DNA of 14,325 bases, taken from assembly GCF_016807185.1 (NCBI RefSeq), contig NZ_JAEVYN010000001.1:1920964-1935288 (forward strand). Direction: 5' to 3'. The translations under genes were made by a program, and so were the position numbers. The stretch's first letter is position 1, and the number at the start of each line of letters is the position of its first letter. The notes beneath the pieces were generated by a model. The model worked only from the letters and a program-made list of their open reading frames with translations, was not told the origin of the DNA and ran no database searches. The stretch comes from Leptolyngbya sp. Cla-17. GTDB lineage: Bacteria; Cyanobacteriota; Cyanobacteriia; Leptolyngbyales; Leptolyngbyaceae. This document shows positions 1 through 7,314 of the stretch, one piece after another.

Positions 1-19
1 GAGTCCGAAGTTTTCACTA

Positions 20-58
20 ACTCCTGATTCCTGAAACCTGGAAACTGATCCCTAACCC
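20..58. repeat. Degenerate short tandem repeat at the 3' end of the redoxin gene
   Basis: Imperfect copies of a 7-8 base unit, roughly CCTGAAA or CCTGATT, follow one another here and run into the stop codon of the thioredoxin-like gene. This resembles the short tandemly repeated repetitive (STRR) sequences known from intergenic DNA of filamentous cyanobacteria. The copies are few and diverged, so this could be chance low complexity. No hairpin or T-run that would make a terminator is visible. Confidence 0.3.
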
Positions 59-654
59 AACAGTTGCCGAATCATTTTGTCCGTTTCGTCGTAAGCCCCT
101 TCGCCAATGTGGTCATAGCGAATAATTCCTTGGCGATCGGCTAAAAACAAATGAGGCCAGTACTCATTTTTGTAAGCACCCCACGTTTTGAACTGGTTAT
201 CCATCGGCACAGGATAGGTGATGCCATGCTTTTGCAGCGCTTGCTTAACATTGTTCACATCCCGTTCAAAGGCAAATTCAGGTGTGTGAATGCCAATAAC
301 TTTTAGTCCTTTAGCAGCATATTGCTGATGCCAACGAGTGATGGAAGGCAGGGTGCGCTGGCAGTTGATGCAACTAAAAGTCCAAAACTGGATGAGCGCC
401 ACAGTTCCCTTGAGGGAATCAACGGTCAGCGGTGCAGAATTAAGCCACTGAGAAATGCCCTGAAATTCTGGTAAGCGGTTGGCGGCAGCGGCAAGATCGG
501 TCGCGCGATCGCGATCGCGTTCTGATGTAGATGCCTCAACGTCGAGCATTGCTGATTCTTGATGGAGTCGAGCAGCAAGAGTTACTCCGCCAGCCCCCAT
601 TAATCCCAAGCCAAGATAAGTCAAAATTCGACGGCGCTGCAAAAGAGAACTCAT
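52..654 (-). CDS. Membrane-anchored thioredoxin-like (DipZ/TlpA-type) redoxin
   Basis: A 200-residue thiol-disulfide oxidoreductase of the TlpA/DipZ C-terminal redoxin type, likely acting in the periplasm or thylakoid lumen. Residues 1-30 hold an arginine cluster (QRRRILT, a loose match to a Tat motif) followed by a hydrophobic segment, so the protein is either Tat-exported or anchored by its N-terminus. The redoxin domain spans about residues 62-200. The active site is Cys95-Ile-Asn-Cys98 in WTFSCINC, the family hallmark HTPEFAFE lies at 123-130, and the cis-proline is probably Pro167 (YWPHLF). DipZ proteins usually carry an N-terminal CcdA-like membrane domain; here only the redoxin half is present. 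It lies 35 bases downstream of the lipoprotein gene on the same strand, so the two are probably co-transcribed. The substrate is unknown. The ATG at 654 places the basic-hydrophobic leader correctly; no strong ribosome binding site is seen. Confidence 0.88.
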   Translation of the reverse strand: MSSLLQRRRILTYLGLGLMGAGGVTLAARLHQESAMLDVEASTSERDRDRATDLAAAANRLPEFQGISQWLNSAPLTVDSLKGTVALIQFWTFSCINCQRTLPSITRWHQQYAAKGLKVIGIHTPEFAFERDVNNVKQALQKHGITYPVPMDNQFKTWGAYKNEYWPHLFLADRQGIIRYDHIGEGAYDETDKMIRQLLG

Positions 655-689
655 AGGGATACCTACAATGAAGGTCTACATTAATTGGG

Positions 690-911
690 CTATTTCTTCA
701 TTGCATCGCCTTTCATCGCGTCTCCTTCTTTCTTCATAGCATCCCCTTCTTTCTTCATTGCGTCGCCCTTCATAGCATCACCCGTTGTACCCATTGCTGG
801 GGAAGCAGAAGGATTGCTGGGGGTTGCTTGATTGGCCCCCCCGGAACAGGAAGCCAAACCAGCGGTAATCGCTAAACTTGCTGCCAAACCCAAAACTTTT
901 AGGTTCATCAT
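690..911 (-). CDS. Small lipoprotein with MKGDA-type repeats (pentapeptide MXKDX-like)
   Basis: A 73-residue secreted protein. Residues 1-21 form a signal peptide ending in a lipobox (Leu19-Ala-Ser-Cys22), so Cys22 should be lipidated and the protein tethered to a membrane. Residues 23-43 are a Gly/Ser/Pro/Asn-rich linker. Residues 44-73 are five tandem units of GDAMK, some lengthened by KE, giving a charged methionine-rich tail. It resembles the small 'pentapeptide MXKDX repeat' proteins found in many bacteria, whose function is not established; methionine-rich repeats could bind metal or take up oxidants, but nothing here shows that. It is the first gene of a likely two-gene unit with the thioredoxin-like gene and is divergent from the ECF sigma gene. 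Two consecutive ATG codons (911 and 908) are possible starts. Confidence 0.8.
   Translation of the reverse strand: MMNLKVLGLAASLAITAGLASCSGGANQATPSNPSASPAMGTTGDAMKGDAMKKEGDAMKKEGDAMKGDAMKK
693..782 (-). repeat. In-frame tandem repeat encoding five GDAMK(KE) units
   Basis: Five head-to-tail copies of a 15- or 21-base unit encode the repeated tail of the small lipoprotein (units of 15, 21, 21, 15 and 18 bases). The copies differ mainly at third codon positions (for example GCG versus GCA for alanine). This means the peptide repeat has been kept by selection rather than being a fresh DNA duplication. Such repeats can gain or lose units by slippage without breaking the frame. Confidence 0.85.
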
Positions 912-1166
912 TTTTCTTAAGCCTTTAGACGTAGGTGTTTATTGGTAGGGAAGAACTGTTTTGCTCTTTCCTAGTGACATACGAATGGGTTAAGCGATCG
1001 GATTAAAATTTTTTTCAGCAGATTGCAAAATACCTGATTCACCTTTTTAATGCTCATATTCATCCACGTCCAATCCCTTTTTTCAGGCGTATTTTAGATA
1101 GGGAGTGATGGAAAAACTACGGCTCAATCATGGTTAATGTAGAACTTGTCTTGAAAACGTGAATCT

Positions 1167-1745
1167 ATGGATTTCAAGCCTTCTCATCCGCTCTCAATGC
1201 CCACTGATGCGGAGTTGTTTCAGGCAATGCAAGCAAAGCAACATTCTGCTCTAGCGGCGCTTTACGATCGCTACGCTAGCCTGGTGTATAGAGTGGCGTT
1301 GAGAATTTTGATAAATCCACAGGAAGCCGAAGATTTGACTCAAGAAATTTTCTTAAAACTTTGGCGCAGCAGCACCTACGACGTAAATCGAGGTTCTTTA
1401 AGCAGTTTTTTGACCACACTAACGCGATCGCGAGCTATTGATAAACTTCGCTCACGCAGCAGCAATCTCAAATCTCTTCAGCGCTGGGGCAACACCATGA
1501 CGACTCAACCTCCGCCTATTAGCCCATTTGAAGCTGCATCTATTCATCAGCGATCGGAGCATGTGCGCGAGGCATTGGCTAACCTGCCCGAAAAATATCG
1601 ACAAATCTTGGAACTTGCTTATTACGAAGGGCTAAGCCAATCAGAAATTGCCGCCCGATTAGACATTCCTTTAGGAACGGTGAAATCGTGGTCGCGGCAA
1701 GGATTACTCACTCTTAGAAAAACCTTACAGACTTGGATTGAATAA
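1167..1745 (+). CDS. ECF-type RNA polymerase sigma factor (SigK-like)
   Basis: A 192-residue sigma-70 family protein with only regions 2 and 4, as in extracytoplasmic-function sigma factors. Region 2 spans about residues 30-97 (ALYDRYASLVYRVALRIL, then EAEDLTQEIFLKLW). Region 4 spans about 131-188, with the helix-turn-helix in GLSQSEIAARLDIPLGTVKSW. A Pro-rich linker (about 110-120) separates them. It should redirect RNA polymerase to stress promoters once its anti-sigma partner is inactivated. The next gene is that partner, with 7 bases (or an 8-base overlap) between them, the usual sigma/anti-sigma operon. It is divergent from the lipoprotein/redoxin pair across a 255-base spacer with no confident promoter. 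The ATG at 1167 is the first in frame; a second start at residue 11 is possible since neither has a clear ribosome binding site. Confidence 0.93.
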   Translation: MDFKPSHPLSMPTDAELFQAMQAKQHSALAALYDRYASLVYRVALRILINPQEAEDLTQEIFLKLWRSSTYDVNRGSLSSFLTTLTRSRAIDKLRSRSSNLKSLQRWGNTMTTQPPPISPFEAASIHQRSEHVREALANLPEKYRQILELAYYEGLSQSEIAARLDIPLGTVKSWSRQGLLTLRKTLQTWIE

Positions 1746-1752
1746 TCGCGCT

Positions 1753-2517
1753 ATGGCTGAACCCATTTATCCTGAATCGTCCTATCCCGAACATTGGCAA
1801 GAGCTGATGGCAGGCTATGTGTTGGGTAACCTAACGCCTGAAGAAGCCGAGGAGTTGCAGCAATTACTTGCGACCCATCCCGAATTGGGCGAGGAGATGC
1901 ACAGCCTGCAAGAGGTGCTAGCAGCGATGCCCTATGCTCTGCCAGAAGTGCAACCTGCGCCAGCGGTGCGATCGCGCATCCTCACCACTGCTCAAAATCA
2001 AGCTGCCCAAAATCAAACAGTGCCAATTCGTCGCCATCGACCGATGGCGTTGCTGTGGGGCGGCAGCATTGCCGCCGTGATTGCAGTGATGGTGGGGGTA
2101 GACAATCTAAATTTGCGGCAACAGCTTTCTGCAACTCAAGCTAGGATTGCCTCCCAAAAAGACCTGATTGCCATGCTGCAAGCGCCTCAGACTAAGTTGG
2201 TGACCTTGAAAGGCATGGATAAACTGTCGAAAGCGGCGGGTAATGTGGTGATTACGCCGGGAGAAGCAGGCGCGATCGTGGTGCTGCAAGATCTACAAAC
2301 CTTGCCACCTGGACAAGCCTACAATCTCTGGGCAGTGACCAATGGGCAAAAAGTCTCAGCCGGAAATTTCATTGCTAATTCCCAGGGCAGAGTATTTGTG
2401 AAGGTGCCTTTGACTTCAGCAACGAGCGATCGCGTCACGAACCTCATCGTCACCATTGAAACATCGCCCACGCCTCTCTCGCCTCGAGGGCCCATGGTGA
2501 TGACCAGCAGCTTGTAA
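1753..2517 (+). CDS. RskA-type membrane anti-sigma factor
   Basis: A 254-residue partner of the preceding sigma factor. Residues about 12-60 form the N-terminal anti-sigma helical domain (ELMAGYVLGNLTPEEAEELQQLL, typical of RskA relatives). A basic stretch (IRRHRP) precedes one transmembrane segment at about 99-116, followed by a short coiled coil (about 117-145). The extracytoplasmic RskA C-terminal domain fills about 146-254, including LPPGQAYNLWAV. The family holds the sigma factor at the membrane and releases it on proteolysis or redox change. Unlike zinc-binding anti-sigma factors, no HxxxCxxC motif is present. An in-frame TTG at 1738 would overlap the sigma gene by 8 bases and couple translation; I prefer the ATG at 1753, but neither start has a good ribosome binding site. 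The signal sensed is unknown. Confidence 0.9.
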   Translation: MAEPIYPESSYPEHWQELMAGYVLGNLTPEEAEELQQLLATHPELGEEMHSLQEVLAAMPYALPEVQPAPAVRSRILTTAQNQAAQNQTVPIRRHRPMALLWGGSIAAVIAVMVGVDNLNLRQQLSATQARIASQKDLIAMLQAPQTKLVTLKGMDKLSKAAGNVVITPGEAGAIVVLQDLQTLPPGQAYNLWAVTNGQKVSAGNFIANSQGRVFVKVPLTSATSDRVTNLIVTIETSPTPLSPRGPMVMTSSL

Positions 2518-2715
2518 GGGCCGATGAACAGATTATCCGAGAGCGATCGCGATTGGAGACACTAGACCGCAATACTCTACGATATCCTGCATAATCATTG
2601 GGACAAAACTCAAGATTTCTGTCGAAATTTTTGATAGTTTAGGATGCTTTTATCCACTGCTAGAGAAAAATAGCTACTTTGCCGTGATGTGCAACTTTGC
2701 TCTGCTAAGGGTATC
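2518..2715. other. Spacer downstream of the anti-sigma gene with no recognised feature
   Basis: Apart from one HIP1 octamer (2543-2550), I see nothing I can name here: no convincing open reading frame, hairpin with T-run, or tRNA. It separates the sigma/anti-sigma operon from the promoter and leader of the kinase gene. Confidence 0.5.
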
Positions 2716-2743
2716 CTGACTCAAGCCCTTAATCTTATTTAAT
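2716..2743 (+). promoter_or_regulatory. Candidate sigma-70 promoter for the sensor kinase gene
   Basis: CTGACT (2716-2721; 4 of 6 to TTGACA), a 16-base spacer and TTTAAT (2738-2743; 5 of 6 to TATAAT). Transcription would begin near 2750, just before the structured leader described next. The match is moderate, and the call rests partly on its position relative to the leader. Confidence 0.35.
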
Positions 2744-2759
2744 AATCTAGGCTCTTTCC

Positions 2760-2883
2760 CTTGGGAGGAGTCGGGTATAACCCATTACGGAAACGCAAAG
2801 GTAACAGGTGCTAAAGGTGGACGGTGATAGTTGCAGCGCAGCTTTCCGGTCTTGATCACTCATATTTGGCGATCGCTCCCAGG
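2760..2883 (+). promoter_or_regulatory. Structured 5' leader, candidate cis-regulatory RNA of the kinase gene
   Basis: The last 125 bases before the kinase start can fold as one closed domain. 2760-2767 pairs with 2876-2883 (8 pairs, one G-U), and the closing arm ends 5 bases before the ATG. Inside are a hairpin GGGT/ACCC (2773-2776 with 2780-2783), an unpaired purine-rich core with GCAAAG and CTAAAGG, and a second stem GTGAT/ATCAC (2824-2828 with 2855-2859) enclosing AGTTGC/GCAGCT (2829-2834 with 2838-2843). No Shine-Dalgarno sequence is free next to the ATG, so the fold could govern initiation. The core faintly recalls the GCAAAG...CUAA element of c-di-GMP-I (GEMM) riboswitches, but the GNRA-capped stem of that class is not evident. 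I therefore call it only a candidate structured RNA of unknown ligand. Confidence 0.4.
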
Positions 2884-2888
2884 CTGTT

Positions 2889-5800
2889 ATGACGTTCAGG
2901 CTTCTATCTACCGCTTTTCTTATGATCAGTAGTTCTTGTTTAGAGACATTACCTGATTCTTTAATGCTTGCAATTGCAGCAACTTTGGCTATTGGCGCAG
3001 CGTTGCTACTGCTGAAATTGCGTTCATTGCAGCAAAGCAATCCAGTGACCTCGCCCTTACCCATTGTGGCAGCACTTAACCGCTACATCATTCAGCAAGT
3101 ACAGCAATTTTTGGATGTAGAAGCGGTATTACAGCAGGCTGAAGCAGATTATTGTGGCATCTATGAGAACGCGATCGAGGGCATTTTCCGCTCAACCCCA
3201 GAGGGACGCTACCTCAGCATTAATCCGACCCTCGCAAAAATGCATGGCTATCGATCGCCGGATGAAATGATGACAATGGTCACAGATTTTGAAAAACAGA
3301 TCTATGTTTCTCCGGGTCGCCGTGCCGAATTTCTGAACTTGATTACACAACAAGGAGTTGTCACAGAATTTGAATCTGAGGTGTATCGCAAAGATGGCAG
3401 CACCTTTTGGGTTTCAGAGAACGTTCAAATCGTCCGAGATGCCGCAGGCACCCTGTATTACCAGGGCACTAGTCTGGATATTAGCGATCGCAAACAGACA
3501 GAAATCGAGCTTGAAGCTTTAGAAATTAAGCTCAGTACACTCCTAAGCGCTTCATCCTCAATCATTGCTCAGACTCACGTTTTTCTAGATGGCACCTGGA
3601 AATGCGTTTATTTTTCCCCGAACTGCGAGAAGTTGTTTGGCTATTCACCGGATGAGTTTCTTGCTGACAGCAACTTGTGGATGTCGCGGATTCTGCCAGA
3701 GGATCAAGAACAGGTCGTGATACCCATTTTTCGAGATATTTTGGCTGGGCAGATCGCCACGATGGAATTTCGCTTTCGGCACCGAGATGGCTCCATTCGC
3801 TGGATTTCAGATGCCGTGAACCCGCGATGGGATGCGAATGCTAACTGCTGGGTGGTGACCTGTGTAGAAACCAATATCACTGCCCATAAACAGGCTGAAG
3901 CGACGCTGCAAGCAGATCAAGAACGGGCTCAGCGAGAGCGCCAACAGGCAAACAATGCTCTGCGCCAAAGTGAAGCGCGATTCCGTGCGATTTTTGACCA
4001 GATTGAGATTGGCATGAATCTCGCTCAGCTATCGGGCACCTATTTGCAAGTAAATTCGGCTTTTTGCAATTTGGTGGGATACAGCGAAGCTGAACTCTTG
4101 TCAATGACCTACCAAGACTTGACCTATCCAGAAGATCACGAACTAGAAATGCCACTGGCGGCACAAATGCAAGCGGGCGATCTCCAAACATATTCCTTAG
4201 AAAAGCGATATGTGCAAAAAAATGGGCAACTACGCTGGGTGAATGTGCATGTGTCGAGTGTGCTAGACAGTCAGGACAATGTCTTGTTTGCAACGACAAT
4301 GGTGGAGGATATTGGCGATCGCAAACAGGCAGAAGCCGCCTTATCAGCCAGTGAAACTCGTTTTAGAGCGTTAACGCAAAACTCCTTTGACATTATTCGT
4401 TTGATTGATCATTCTCTAACGGTCGTTTATGAAAATGCCGCTTCAAAAACGATCTTGGGCTATTCCACTCAGGGAAAATCGCTGAATGATTGTTTAGCCA
4501 ATATTCATCCAGGTGATCTGTCGTCTGTGCAAACCGCGATCGATGCCGTACTAACCCATCCCAGTACTTCGATCACCGTAGAATATCGGTTGCAGCGCCC
4601 TGATTGTTCTTGGGTTTGGCTCGAAAGCATTGCTACCAACTGGCTGCATCAGCCAGACATTGCCAATATTGTGCTTAACTCTCGCGACATTACTGAGCGC
4701 AAGCGCATCGAAGCTGCCCTACGTTGGAGTGAAGCCCGCAACCGCGCCACAATTATTGCAGTTCCAGATTTGCTGATCCGCATGCATGCAATAGGGCGGT
4801 ATTTGGAAGTGGTAGAGGGTCAAAATGTAAAACTTCTGAAACCCGAAACTGGCTTTGATGGTAAGAATATTTTCGATATTTTGCCGCCAGAACTGGCTGA
4901 GCAACGCATGAGTTATGTGCAGCAGGCTCTGGAAACCGGACAGGTGCAAGTTTATGAACAGCAAATAGAAGTTGATGGCAGCCTCTACGATGAAGAAGTT
5001 CGGATCGCAATGATCAACGACACTGAAGTGCTGGTCATTGTGCGCGACATTAGCGATCGCAAGCGGATTGAAAATGAACGCAAGCAAAGCGAAATAGAGC
5101 GGGAGCGATCGCAGAATTTGCTGCGCCGACAGGCAGAGCGTGAGTATGCCTTGAACCAAATGACTCAGGCCATTCGCCATTCTTTAGATCTAGAAACTAT
5201 CTTTCTAACTGCTACTCGCGAAGTTAGTAAACTGTTGAATGTTGATCAAGTGAGCATCGCCGAATATTTACCCGACGAAGGGCAATGGCATCATTTGGCG
5301 GAATATCTGCGAGATGCCAGTGTGCCGTCTGCCTCAAATACAAGTATCCCGGATCAAAACAACCTGATCGCTGCCCAACTCAAACAGAATCAGATCGTCC
5401 GCATTGACAGTGCTAACCATCCTGCCGACAGCATCAACCAGAAGCTCACTCAACAGTTTCCAGGGGCATGGTTGCTAATTCCACTAGAGGTAGAAGATAA
5501 GGTATGGGGTTCCTTATCGTTGCTGCGAACGGATACCCAGACCCTTTGGCAGGATGGAGATGTGGACTTGGTGAGTGCAGTGGCGGATCAAATTGCGATC
5601 GCCATTCAACAATCGCAGCTATATCAACGAGTGCAACAGCTCAATGCCCATTTAGAGCAAGAAGTGCAGCAGCGCACTGCCCAGCTCCGCCAAGCACTCA
5701 TCTTTGAAGCATTACTCAAACGCATCACGGATAAGGTGCGAGACAGTTTGGATGAAGACCAAATTTTGCAAACCGCTGTAAATGAGTTAGGGCAAGGGCT

Positions 5801-7046
5801 AAAAGTCGAATGCTGCAATGCTGCTCTTTATGATGTAACCCTCACCTCTCATACAATCACCCATGAGTACTCCCTTGCTGACACATTTGCCTTGGGACGG
5901 AAAATGGCATTCGCCGATTGCCCCACAATTGAGATTTTTGATCAGCTAATCCAAGATATTTGCCTCCAGTTTTGCTTCACAGGGACAACCTACGCCCAGC
6001 CCCATAGCGAAATTTACACGATTTTGGCGTGTCCCATGCTGGATGATCAGGGCGTTTTGGGCGACCTATGGCTGTATAGACCCAAGCACGATACTTTTGA
6101 TGAGTTAGAGATTCGGTTGGTCCAGCAAGTGGCAAACCAATGCGCGATCTCCTTGCGGCAATCTCGTTTATATCAAACCGCCCAATTACAAGTGCAAGAA
6201 CTAGAACGACTGAATAGCTTAAAGGACGATTTTTTAAATACGGTCTCCCATGAACTGCGAACGCCCATGGCAAACATCAAGATGGCAACGCAGATGTTGG
6301 AAATCAGCATGGAGCAACCGACTCAGTTAGATGGCAATGATGAGTACACAGTCACGTCAAAAGCCGATTGCCCAGAGCGCTATCTCCAAATTTTAAAAGA
6401 CGAGTGTCAGCGGGAAACTAATTTAATCAATGATCTACTAGATCTGTCGCGGCTAGACTCCGGTTTAGAACCGTTACTGCCGCTGACTCATCGCTTTCAA
6501 TACTGGTTGCCCCATATCACAGAATCTTTTGTACAGCGCATGCAGCACCAACAGCAGCAACTCTCCGTCACCATTGCTGAGGAGTTGCCGCCGCTGACGA
6601 CTGATTTTAACTACCTGGAGATGATCTTGACTGAACTGTTGCACAATGCCTGCAAATACACGCCTCCAGGCGAGGCGATCGTAGTGTCTGCGAAACAGTT
6701 AATCTCTAGCAGTATGCTAAACCGGGAAGGCGTTGCGATCGCTGCATTGCCAGAACCAGTACTTGCCTCAACGGGTGCCCCAGTTAAAACCTCCTTCAAA
6801 ACCACAATCTTGGGCGTAATCCTGTCTATTGCTAACTCCGGGGTAACAATCCCATCTAATGAACTTAAGTATGTGTTTGATAAGTTCTATCGAGTTCCCA
6901 ATAATGACCCTTGGAAGCATGGTGGTACTGGTTTGGGCTTAGCTCTGGTGAAAAAGCGAGTAGAACGGTTGAATGGAGAGATCGCAGTTTCCAGTCAAGA
7001 CGACTGGACGACCTTTACCATTCACCTCCCCCTATACTTGGTATAA
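2889..7046 (+). CDS. Multi-PAS/GAF sensor histidine kinase
   Basis: A 1385-residue orphan sensor kinase. One hydrophobic segment lies at about residues 25-45. Five PAS(-PAC) domains follow at about 85-205, 218-335, 362-485, 488-608 and 613-730, each ending in a variant of DI(S/T)DRK. The first GAF domain spans about 755-910, a coiled coil about 912-945, and a second GAF about 935-1100. The HisKA phospho-acceptor is His1121 (TVSHELRTP). The ATPase domain has its N box at Asn1253 (ELLHNACKYTPPGE), a G1-like box ANSGVTIP and a G2 box GGTGLGLAL (from Gly1345). It should autophosphorylate in response to small-molecule, redox or light cues, but no domain shows which. The GAF domains lack an obvious bilin-binding cysteine motif such as CH in the usual position. 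There is no receiver domain and no response regulator nearby. The ATG at 2889 lacks a ribosome binding site and lies just behind a structured leader. It converges on the RHH gene with 19 bases between. Confidence 0.95.
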   Translation: MTFRLLSTAFLMISSSCLETLPDSLMLAIAATLAIGAALLLLKLRSLQQSNPVTSPLPIVAALNRYIIQQVQQFLDVEAVLQQAEADYCGIYENAIEGIFRSTPEGRYLSINPTLAKMHGYRSPDEMMTMVTDFEKQIYVSPGRRAEFLNLITQQGVVTEFESEVYRKDGSTFWVSENVQIVRDAAGTLYYQGTSLDISDRKQTEIELEALEIKLSTLLSASSSIIAQTHVFLDGTWKCVYFSPNCEKLFGYSPDEFLADSNLWMSRILPEDQEQVVIPIFRDILAGQIATMEFRFRHRDGSIRWISDAVNPRWDANANCWVVTCVETNITAHKQAEATLQADQERAQRERQQANNALRQSEARFRAIFDQIEIGMNLAQLSGTYLQVNSAFCNLVGYSEAELLSMTYQDLTYPEDHELEMPLAAQMQAGDLQTYSLEKRYVQKNGQLRWVNVHVSSVLDSQDNVLFATTMVEDIGDRKQAEAALSASETRFRALTQNSFDIIRLIDHSLTVVYENAASKTILGYSTQGKSLNDCLANIHPGDLSSVQTAIDAVLTHPSTSITVEYRLQRPDCSWVWLESIATNWLHQPDIANIVLNSRDITERKRIEAALRWSEARNRATIIAVPDLLIRMHAIGRYLEVVEGQNVKLLKPETGFDGKNIFDILPPELAEQRMSYVQQALETGQVQVYEQQIEVDGSLYDEEVRIAMINDTEVLVIVRDISDRKRIENERKQSEIERERSQNLLRRQAEREYALNQMTQAIRHSLDLETIFLTATREVSKLLNVDQVSIAEYLPDEGQWHHLAEYLRDASVPSASNTSIPDQNNLIAAQLKQNQIVRIDSANHPADSINQKLTQQFPGAWLLIPLEVEDKVWGSLSLLRTDTQTLWQDGDVDLVSAVADQIAIAIQQSQLYQRVQQLNAHLEQEVQQRTAQLRQALIFEALLKRITDKVRDSLDEDQILQTAVNELGQGLKVECCNAALYDVTLTSHTITHEYSLADTFALGRKMAFADCPTIEIFDQLIQDICLQFCFTGTTYAQPHSEIYTILACPMLDDQGVLGDLWLYRPKHDTFDELEIRLVQQVANQCAISLRQSRLYQTAQLQVQELERLNSLKDDFLNTVSHELRTPMANIKMATQMLEISMEQPTQLDGNDEYTVTSKADCPERYLQILKDECQRETNLINDLLDLSRLDSGLEPLLPLTHRFQYWLPHITESFVQRMQHQQQQLSVTIAEELPPLTTDFNYLEMILTELLHNACKYTPPGEAIVVSAKQLISSSMLNREGVAIAALPEPVLASTGAPVKTSFKTTILGVILSIANSGVTIPSNELKYVFDKFYRVPNNDPWKHGGTGLGLALVKKRVERLNGEIAVSSQDDWTTFTIHLPLYLV

Positions 7047-7065
7047 CTCGTTCACCCATTCGCTC

Positions 7066-7314
7066 TCACAATCCCAGCAGTTCGTCCAGCTCATTGAGGG
7101 CATCACAAGCGGCAGAGGAGGGCGAGGCTGTAGACGCGATCGCTCCTATAGAGACGGCTTGATCTCGCTGTGCTCGTCGCCCTAAATATTCATCGGCATA
7201 GCGACGAAACACTGCCTCAACCGCTGCCCGTGAGTTTTTTAATCCCCATTCTTGGGCAATCACTTCTGCTTTTTCTAAGACATCCTGGCTGAGTCTTATC
7301 TTGTTGTCATACAT
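7066..7314 (-). CDS. Small ribbon-helix-helix protein, ParR-like partner of the actin-like ATPase
   Basis: An 82-residue protein. Residues 4-44 read as a ribbon-helix-helix fold: a short strand (NKIRLS), helix 1 (QDVLEKAEVIAQEWG) and helix 2 (SRAAVEAVFRRYADEYL). A basic stretch RRAQRDQ follows, then a Ser/Ala linker, then a C-terminal acidic-hydrophobic helix ALNELDELLGL. ParR adaptors of type II partition have this plan: the N-terminal RHH binds centromere repeats or, in repurposed systems, a membrane, and the C-terminal peptide docks on the ParM filament end. Its start overlaps the 3' end of the actin-like gene by 19 bases, so the two are one translationally coupled unit. I assign ParR-like function from fold and context only; sequence identity to any named ParR was not tested. 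A plain RHH repressor remains possible. Confidence 0.75.
   Translation of the reverse strand: MYDNKIRLSQDVLEKAEVIAQEWGLKNSRAAVEAVFRRYADEYLGRRAQRDQAVSIGAIASTASPSSAACDALNELDELLGL

Noticed and set aside
1110..1138. Possible ECF promoter (GGAAAA ... GGTTAA) before the sigma gene
   Set aside because: The match to any ECF group is loose and there is no second copy in front of the divergent lipoprotein gene, so self-regulation cannot be supported from this.
2762..2827. Plus-strand reading with a protein-like tail (GITHYGNAKVTGAKGGR then stop) before the kinase gene
   Set aside because: It has no ATG/GTG/TTG with a ribosome binding site, and a stop lies just upstream in frame at 2729. The same bases are better explained as a structured leader. 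A pseudogene tail is not excluded.
2747..3064. Minus-strand 105-codon open frame overlapping the kinase start
   Set aside because: It opposes the N-terminus of a clear kinase gene, has no ribosome binding site or recognisable motif, and looks like a chance frame.
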